Below, piece after piece: positions 57,696 through 64,000 of a DNA stretch of 64,000 nucleotides. The notes under the pieces were generated by a model. It was not told where the DNA came from and did no database searches. It saw only the letters and a list, made by a program, of their open reading frames with translations. The stretch is taken from contig JBAIZL010000002.1 of assembly GCA_036971475.1 (NCBI GenBank), positions 349,083,082-349,147,081 of the forward strand, given 5' to 3'. Source of the stretch: Prosapia bicincta (Eukaryota; Arthropoda; Insecta; Hemiptera; Cercopidae). Positions within the stretch are counted from its first letter, which is position 1. Every line of letters begins with the position of its first letter. The position numbers and the translations under genes were made by a program.

Positions 57696-59460
57696 AAGTG
57701 AAAACGTCTACAGTGAGGCCTACAAAAACTTATTGGATGGACACAAACATACAATTTCACGACAGTAGCGCCTACAATTCCCATCAAGTTACCCTTGATT
57801 TAATATATCAGCTGATTTTATGTTATAGCCTATGTTATGTTGTAAAGAACTGTTTTAAAACTAAGTTATATTACATTATATATTAAACATTTTAAAGTAA
57901 TAAGGTTATTATTAAATAGTTTTGATCAATTCATATATAAATAGCAATTTATTTAATTTTTGATAAATCTCAATACAAATAATCTAATATAACGATAATA
58001 ATAAGTTGGACTATGCATTTTTAATATAGTTGTTAAAATGAAAGCATCCTTAGCTGCTTATAATACGTTTTAAGAACTGATTTCAACTGAATATAATTTT
58101 TTTAATGTGTATTCAGTTGATATATAAAAAAATGTTTTTTTTTAATAGTAATAAAGTATTCATAGATTCATATTTTTGTTGATAATTTTGTAAAATTAGC
58201 CTATTATCTCCAATTTGTTACTTGTAGGCCTATTTTTAAATTTGGGGTTATATGTAAACAATCTGAAGGCCTATTACTGTTTATTATAAAATTAATGTTT
58301 ATAAGCTTATATTTTCATTTCATTTGTTTGAAAAAAGTTTTAGCTCAATTGTAGTCTATTATTTGTAGTTCAAATTTTGGTGTTTTACGTAAAACGTCTG
58401 TATTATTGTTTGTTATATCACGCAATTCTGTCGTCTCACAGTGTTTTGTAGTTTAAGGTTATTTGATAAAGGCAATCTGCATAGGGCAATTCTTTCATTT
58501 TTTTGTTTATAACTGCTTAAAAATTGTTACTTTTTATGTATGACAGTGGGTCTCATTCTAGGTGGTATAGAAGGTTTTATGAGAGGGAGAAGAGGATAAG
58601 GCACTGAAACTGCCTACAGACAGAGTAGTACGTTCTTACGTAGGCGTACCAGCGGTTAGACTCATTGTAATATTCTTCTCCACAATGAAAAGAAGGAAAG
58701 AAATATACAATAAATTAAGACTCTTGCCTTTGCTCCAAAGACGTCATCTTTGAGCACAGAGACCATAACTCAATAACAACGCTCTATCAAGACTAAACAT
58801 TCTAGAAAAACGATGTCGTAGTTCAGTAAGTACATGTCACGTCAGTTTACCAGCTGATACGCCTAATTTGGGACGTAACCCTATCCTCTGTAGGCAGTGG
58901 TGGTCCGAGGTGAAGGGATAGGGGGATATATCCAGCCCCCCGAAATATTAAACCAACATAATTAATTCTAAACAATAAGTTATGATACCAAAATTCTACT
59001 TTTTAGTGAACTGAAAATGTGAAGAAAAAACTTTATTGAACGGTGTAAAGTTGAAACAGTTCTCATGCCAGAGGATCATAGTTCTGCTCTTAATGCTTTG
59101 TTGCCCACGCATATACGACATAATAATAATTAGCAGTGTACGTCCATTAAACACAGTTCCTGCGGAAAGATCTTTCTCTTGTTTGCGATATTAAAAAAAA
59201 AAAATATATTTAAGAAATACTATGGGTGCAGAGAGGCTCACCATCCCAGCCCTCCTTTTTTCATTCACATATACATTGACGTCAGGGCTAAAAGTGTAAA
59301 TAAATAAAATGGCTAAATTCGTGCCGTTTACGTTTAGTATGGAATTGTTATAGTTTTGTACAGACAGAGTTAACTAGTCACACATGTACTACTCTATACA
59401 CAAAATGTGGGCCTATAGCCATTTACTGTTTGTTTACGTAAAAATGTAATAATAGTAAAA
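57696..59460. other. no gene recognised
   Basis: AT-rich. The phrase GGTATAGAAGGTTTTATGAG, AGGGAGAAG near 58565 recurs inverted and diverged near 63070-63095, so an old dispersed repeat is present. No coding region seen. Confidence 0.5.
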
Positions 59461-59509
59461 TAATGAAATTTCTATATATATATAGTAGGGGGATCTCTCT
59501 CTCTCTCTT

Positions 59510-59637
<128 letters not shown>

Positions 59638-59685
59638 AAGAACAAAAGTCTAAATACAAATACAAGAATTATAATTGAATTTACA

Positions 59686-59730
59686 ATTCAAAGCTTTTCG
59701 TTGGCTAACAGTACCAACATCATCAGGAAT
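59686..59730 (-). ncRNA. hammerhead ribozyme-like motif, family H1, copy 2
   Basis: Minus strand: stem I AUUC, CUGAUGA (59726-59720), U, stem II GUUGG-UACUGUUAG-CCAAC, GAA, stem III AAGCUU, U17, stem I GAAU. All core bases are present and stem I closes with four pairs. Like H2 it has one extra base between CUGAUGA and stem II. Confidence 0.68.
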
Positions 59731-59777
59731 ATTAAACAATATGTACTGTTTGTTAAACATATGTAGAATTGTTTAAT

Positions 59778-59822
59778 ATTCCTGATGATGTTGGTACTGT
59801 TAGCCAACGAAAAGCTTTGAAT
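59778..59822 (+). ncRNA. hammerhead ribozyme-like motif, family H1, copy 3
   Basis: Mirror of copy 2 with the same sequence: AUUC, CUGAUGA (59782-59788), stem II, GAA (59809-59811), AAGCUU, U, GAAU. Transcription through the locus from either side would produce one complete motif. Confidence 0.68.
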
Positions 59823-59895
59823 CGTAAATTCAATTATAATTCTTGTATTTGTATTTAGACTTTTGTTCTTTATTAATACACAAGTAAACATACTG

Positions 59896-59898
<3 letters not shown>

Positions 59899-59942
<44 letters not shown>
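59899..59942. repeat. (TA)n microsatellite
   Basis: TA array between the two palindromes. Confidence 0.95.
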
Positions 59943-59945
<3 letters not shown>

Positions 59946-59989
59946 CCAACATAGGTTATTCAAATACAAGAATATTTGTTAATTTATTT

Positions 59990-60031
59990 TCAAAGATTTT
60001 CGTTGGTAATTATTACCAACATCATCATAAA
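59990..60031 (-). ncRNA. hammerhead-like motif, family H1, copy 4, damaged
   Basis: Minus strand reads AUGAUGA in place of CUGAUGA, stem II GUUGGUAAUAAUUACCAAC, GAA, then AAUCUU. Loss of the core C and of stem III pairing should inactivate it. Confidence 0.55.
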
Positions 60032-60048
60032 TAATTATTGTAATATTC

Positions 60049-60093
60049 ATTCCTGATGATGTTGGTACTGTTTACCAACGAAAAGCTTTGAAT
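60049..60093 (+). ncRNA. hammerhead ribozyme-like motif, family H1, copy 5
   Basis: AUUC, CUGAUGA (60053-60059), U, GUUGGU-ACUGUUU-ACCAAC, GAA (60080-60082), AAGCUU, U, GAAU. It is intact at every position that defines the family. Confidence 0.68.
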
Positions 60094-60142
60094 ATAAATT
60101 AATAAATATTCTTGTATTTGAATAACCTATGTTGTTTTAAAT

Positions 60143-60500
60143 TATTAAACAAGAAAACATACAGGGTGCGGCAGCATAACTTTCTTTTTTTAAATGCTCG
60201 CCATTCAGTTAGTTGATGTCATAGCGAAGCGAAATTAGTTTCGTTCAATTTGGAGTACAGCAAAGTTTTGTATTATATATATATAGGCCTATATAGGCAT
60301 ATAGATGACACATCTTGAATGAAATCAAACAAATTTTTAGTTACTGTTAATCATCTAACATACATTAACTATTGATCGTAAAATAGTTATTTACTAAACT
60401 AAAAAAGCAGGGATGTAAATTAATCATTTATATATAAATGTCAATTATTAGCTTTGCCCTGGTACCCTGGACAAAGTGAATAATGTAACCGAGCAAAGTG
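60143..60500. other. no gene recognised
   Basis: AT-rich DNA between the second hammerhead palindrome and the 372-bp duplication. Confidence 0.5.
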
Positions 60501-61244
60501 AATTTTGTACTAATTAACCTGAAACAGGAAAAATGTGATAAAATGAACACAAGTACAAAATATCTCCATAACATTTAATTTTATAAAATTACTCCTAATT
60601 ATAGTGTACACAATACCTAAAAAAACCAAAAAAATATAACCTTACACTCTTTAAATGTTTATTTAACATTAAGTATAATCAAAAGAAATTATAGTTTTCG
60701 TCAACTTTAACTGTCGTGACACAGGTCAAAGAAATATGATTCCAATCCACAATAGTCTGAACAACCTTCATGAGTCCATTCAAGACAATGCCCCCGCTAT
60801 ATCCAATCATTCAGAGCGGGTCGTCGTATTTTCCCTGCAAATTAAACAACGGCAATCTTTTTTCTCTTTTAAAATTTTGTACTAATTAACCTGAAACAGG
60901 AAAAATGTGATAAAATGAACACAAGTACAAAATATCTCCATAACATTTAATTTTATAAAATTACTCCTAATTTTAGTGTACACAATACCTAAAAAAACCA
61001 AAAAAATATAACCTTACACTCTTTAAATGTTTATTTAACATTAAGTATAATCAAAAGAAATTATAGTTTTCGTCAACTTTAACTGTCGTGACACAGGTCA
61101 AAGAAATATGATTCCAATCCACAATAGTCTGAACAACCTTCATGAGTCCATTCAAGACAATGCCCCCACTATATCCAATCATTCAGAGCGGGTCGTCGTA
61201 TTTTCCCTGCAAATTAAACAACGGCAATCTTTTTTCTCTTTTAA
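60501..61244. repeat. 372-bp tandem duplication
   Basis: AATTTTGTACTAATTAACCT starts at 60501 and again at 60873. The copies differ at about two positions (ATTATAG/ATTTTAG and CCCGCTA/CCCACTA), so the event is recent. The minus strand of each copy reads MIGYSGGIVLNGLMKVVQTI then WNHISLTCVTTVK, which faintly resembles a central part of piggyBac transposases; this is a suggestion only. Confidence 0.95.
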
Positions 61245-61929
61245 AATTGTGAGTTTCTTCTTATTATTGACAACTGGTATTGTTTTTTAAGTCTTCTTTA
61301 AATCCCGTTTCTTGCAATGAGTAGCAAGGTGAAAATTTTAAGATGTTGACGAGCCGGAAATGGAATTGGAACCATCTTGAATAGTTTATATGACTAATTT
61401 TAAACTTTCTTCAAACCATCTAGCTTGTCTTGTCTTCCTTTCATATTTGTATACCATTTGAAAAAACCAAATTTGGTTTAGGTTTCCTTTTTAAATAATT
61501 TATTTGATAGTTTTGTTGTATGATCAATGAAGTATACATGTATAAAATATACCCGGGCTAAGTAACTGCCACCCACTTTGCCCTATACACTTTGACCGGC
61601 CTGCACTATTTTTAAAAGAAGTACTGAAATAAACCATAATCGTCAAACTGGTTACTTTGCAAGAAACGTTATGGAAAGAGAAAGAAATAAGCAGACAAGT
61701 AAGGTTTAAACATAAACGTTTTTTTCATAATTACGTCTTATGCAAAGAAGATACCTTGAATTATTTTCAGAAGCAATGAATACTAACAACATACAGCCCA
61801 CATGTTCCAAACGACACTAGGTGCTTGGTCTTGTGGTGATGCTTTGTCTCCTTCATTTAGCTCACATATTAAGCGCTTAGAGCATTAGTGACACTGGATA
61901 GGAAATTATCGCATACAGAAATTAGAATC
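61245..61929. other. no gene recognised
   Basis: Nothing identifiable. Confidence 0.5.
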
Positions 61930-62917
61930 GAAATTTGGTTATATATTTAATTACCATAACACTCTTTTGTCTCACCTTTAGGTTTCTAATTAATTAACAC
62001 CAATATCAAATATAACATCACTTGCATTTATTCTTGACATTTAATTACTACACATTATATCCATTTACCTTAATACTATTTAGTGACAGGATTGATTCCT
62101 TAACTAATATTACAACTACAAAAAAGGTGGACTCTTGAGGTTTTAGGTTTATTACAATAAAGTTTAATAATTACAGTGTTAATTGCTCTTTTTCTCAGGT
62201 CGTTATTATGGATATTTTTATAAATTAGAACGTGGTGAAAAAACTAGATAATTATTTTATACTAATGAATTTAAAATTGTTCTGAATTTACTGTTTATAA
62301 AGCTCTGTTGGCTAATTTTAATGTAAAAAGAAAGTACTTATTGTTTGTTGAGTTCCTGGGATCTTGATCGTTGATATCTGCTTCGCTGCACTTTTCACCT
62401 AACTCACTTATTTTCCTAATTTATTATTAAATTATGTACGTCGCATTTTTAAATTATACACATACAAAAATGACAATTCCCTTAATTCTATTAAACAAAA
62501 TTTACCCCTTATTAACATTGCTGACCCTTGGTAACCCCCAAATACGTCTGCCCTCTTCTGAAGTTCCTCCAAGACTTCCAGATCACTTCCTTTTTCAACC
62601 TCGCATCATTTCTCCCACCTTACTAATTTTAGTTAATTTGGTTATCCCCACACACATTAACCAAGAGCCTTCTCTAACGGCACAGTGTTATTATAACCCA
62701 GGTATTTTGGTCCTTGGAAAATCCTATCCTAAATTACTTGGACCCTTCTTTTGTTAAAAGTTCCCACAGTCCTTAATGACTACACTCGAAATAGAACAAT
62801 GGTTAAGTACTTTGTCCGTATTTTTAGTAACTGTTCTTGTCACTTTTGCTTAATATTTCTTCCGACTACTTTTTTTTTTATATAAACTGAATTTATTCTT
62901 TAGCCTCATACGTTATC

Positions 62918-62920
<3 letters not shown>
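61930..62920. repeat. right arm of the 10-kb inverted repeat
   Basis: Inverted partner of 53081-53735. It is longer because of sequence around 62540-62830 that the left arm lacks in part. The frame at 62434-62757 falls within this repeat and shows no recognisable domain. Confidence 0.85.

Positions 62921-63003
<83 letters not shown>
62921..63003. repeat. (TA)n(TG)n microsatellite
   Basis: About 40 bp of TA followed by about 35 bp of TG at the outer end of the right arm. Confidence 0.96.
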
Positions 63004-63004
<1 letters not shown>

Positions 63005-63519
63005 TCTATATATAGTATAGATATTTTTCTAGGATCTCCCCTGTCTTTAGGCAGTTCACTGCCTTATTCACTCTCCCCTGAAAACCTTCTATACGCCCAT
63101 CAGTTTGAAAACGCCTTGTTATAAGATAATAACAATAATTAGTTATAATAATTATGTAATATAAGCCATAACGTAGTCTACTTGCTTGTACACATTTTGT
63201 AAAACTATCACTTATATGGGTAGGCTACATCAATTATCACCACGAGTAGGTGATGAGTAAGTAGATAATTTTAAAACTGTAAGCCTATCTGGTGATATTC
63301 AAATAAGTTGTACGGCAGATGCTACAACATCGGCGGTAGGTTTTTGCTATTGCTCAAATAATCCTTTTATGTCTGTAAAGTTTAAGTTTTCTCCGAATGG
63401 GCTTGAAATGATAAACAATGTGTATAATGATGAACCATTTTAAAGTTTCGGAAGTGACGAAACTCAATTTTTGTTTGGGATTGGCTGTTTGCTAGGGAAA
63501 TCGAACGGTGAACATCCGG

Positions 63520-63558
63520 CCGATATATATATATATTATATATATATATATATATATC
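63520..63558. repeat. (TA)n microsatellite
   Basis: Short TA array, once interrupted, on the left of a 160-bp unique segment. Confidence 0.9.
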
Positions 63559-63715
63559 ACTCGCTCTTCTACTGTTGTTGGGTTCACCTCGTCAATGCTG
63601 GATGAGATTCTAGCGAAACGTCGGAACTGCGAATTTATGGACTGCAGAATGAACGGATGTACTCCAGATAGTAACAATTCATCATATTTTTCCATCCGTG
63701 AAGGAATACGTATCA

Positions 63716-63717
<2 letters not shown>
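63559..63717. repeat. short segment with CGAAACGTCGG motif between TA arrays
   Basis: The segment contains GCTGGATGAGATTCTAGC and then GAAACGTCGGAAC. The end of a hammerhead (GAA-ACGU-C) is present, but the first core block has an inserted G (CUGGAUGA) and the hairpin uses those bases. It could be a decayed PLE terminal piece. The two flanking TA arrays mirror the setting of the motifs near 60 kb. Confidence 0.35.

Positions 63718-63764
<47 letters not shown>
63718..63764. repeat. (TA)n microsatellite
   Basis: TA array of about 46 bp. Open frames crossing it on both strands are artefacts. Confidence 0.95.
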
Positions 63765-63768
<4 letters not shown>

Positions 63769-64000
63769 AATGTTTTTACATAAAAACACAAAAGTAATAA
63801 ATAACATTAATTCAGAATATAAAAGAAGTAAATTAAAAATGGATGAAAAAAAAGAAAATGTAAACAATGGAGCCATAACCTAAAAAATAATCATAAAATA
63901 TTAAAACCAAGATGACAGCTAGTATAATTATGAATCAGCTGATGTTTTCCAAATAAAGAAATGTACAAGACCTAAAAATTATTGCATAGAGGATAAAACT
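63765..64000. other. no gene recognised
   Basis: AT-rich DNA to the end of the window. Confidence 0.5.

Larger units (their letters stand above)
59641..59870. repeat. long palindrome carrying a convergent hammerhead pair
   Basis: The left arm (from AACAAAAGTCTAAATACAAA to CATCATCAGGAATATTAAAC) and right arm (GTTTAATATTCCTGATGATG to TTTGTATTTAGACTTTTGTT) are near-perfect inverted repeats of about 100 bp around a centre of about 35 bp. TA microsatellites lie on both sides. The arms contain the two H1 motifs. Confidence 0.93.
59956..60142. repeat. second palindrome carrying a convergent hammerhead pair
   Basis: CAAATACAAGAATATTTGTT ... at the left is mirrored by AATAAATATTCTTGTATTTG at the right. 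It is more diverged than the first palindrome but has the same layout, with H1 motifs facing each other. Confidence 0.88.

Noticed and set aside
62434..62757. 107-codon frame with proline and leucine rich sequence
   Set aside because: It lies inside the right arm of the 10-kb inverted repeat. The matching left arm does not preserve the frame, and no domain was recognised.
63598..63622. CUGGAUGA ... GCGAAACGUC as a hammerhead
   Set aside because: The first core block has an inserted G, and GCTGGAT pairs with ATTCTAGC as a simple hairpin, using the bases a hammerhead would need free. No stem I pairing is visible. Kept only as a possible decayed terminal piece.

Overview
The window is AT-rich eukaryotic DNA, almost certainly from an invertebrate animal. 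Evidence for this is the dense mix of Penelope-like elements (PLEs), Jockey- and I/R1-type LINEs, hAT, piggyBac and Harbinger relics, spliced exon fragments, and long AC, TA and CT microsatellites. An arthropod is my best guess from the LINE types, but that is inference. There is no intact protein-coding gene. The only host-gene sequence I can support is a pair of exons that read as the C-terminal effector (SAM-like) domain of an EPS8-family actin regulator. They are present twice.

Layout. 1-2.2 kb: gene-free DNA ending in a 59-bp tandem repeat. 2.2-6.4 kb: two decayed PLEs (family A, reverse transcriptase plus GIY-YIG) in head-to-head inverted orientation. 4.48-31.3 kb: a direct tandem segmental duplication of about 13.4 kb (unit 1 about 4483-17926, unit 2 about 17927-31312). 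Its internal junction joins PLE-A sequence in opposite orientations. Each unit carries the two EPS8-like exons, a PLE family B relic, a Harbinger relic and several foldback repeats. Unit-specific events include a piggyBac fragment in unit 1 and a PLE family C insertion with a 6-bp target duplication in unit 2. A 1.75-kb stretch is nearly identical between the units while its surroundings differ by several percent. 31-33 kb: a third PLE-A relic, itself interrupted by a miniature PLE-C copy.

33-41 kb: an inverted-repeat structure whose arms hold 84-bp satellite units and a tRNA-His-like sequence. It encloses a decayed hAT (DUF4371-type) transposase and a TIR element with TA target duplication, which in turn holds an 879-bp hAT element with an 8-bp target duplication. 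41.2-48.5 kb: a second inverted-repeat structure. A 5'-truncated LINE with poly-A and a 10-bp target duplication sits in its left arm, and the right arm preserves the empty site. 48.5-51.2 kb: a Jockey-type LINE relic, a small hAT element and a 0.7-kb foldback. 53-63 kb: a 10-kb region bounded by inverted arms. It holds only repeats (compound minisatellite, 372-bp tandem duplication, long microsatellites).

The most interesting signal is a set of hammerhead-ribozyme-like motifs in at least two, probably three, sequence families. H1 lies at 52.8 and 59.7-60.1 kb, H2 in the PLE-C terminal repeats at 20.5 and 21.4 kb, and H3 in dispersed foldbacks at 0.5, 8.6, 9.4, 23.1, 23.9 and 57.6 kb. Most occur as convergent inverted pairs and share a tiny self-complementary stem III. 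They fit the known association of hammerheads with PLE terminal repeats. They also show departures from the canonical core (an extra nucleotide before stem II, and in H3 a non-canonical core), and these need testing.
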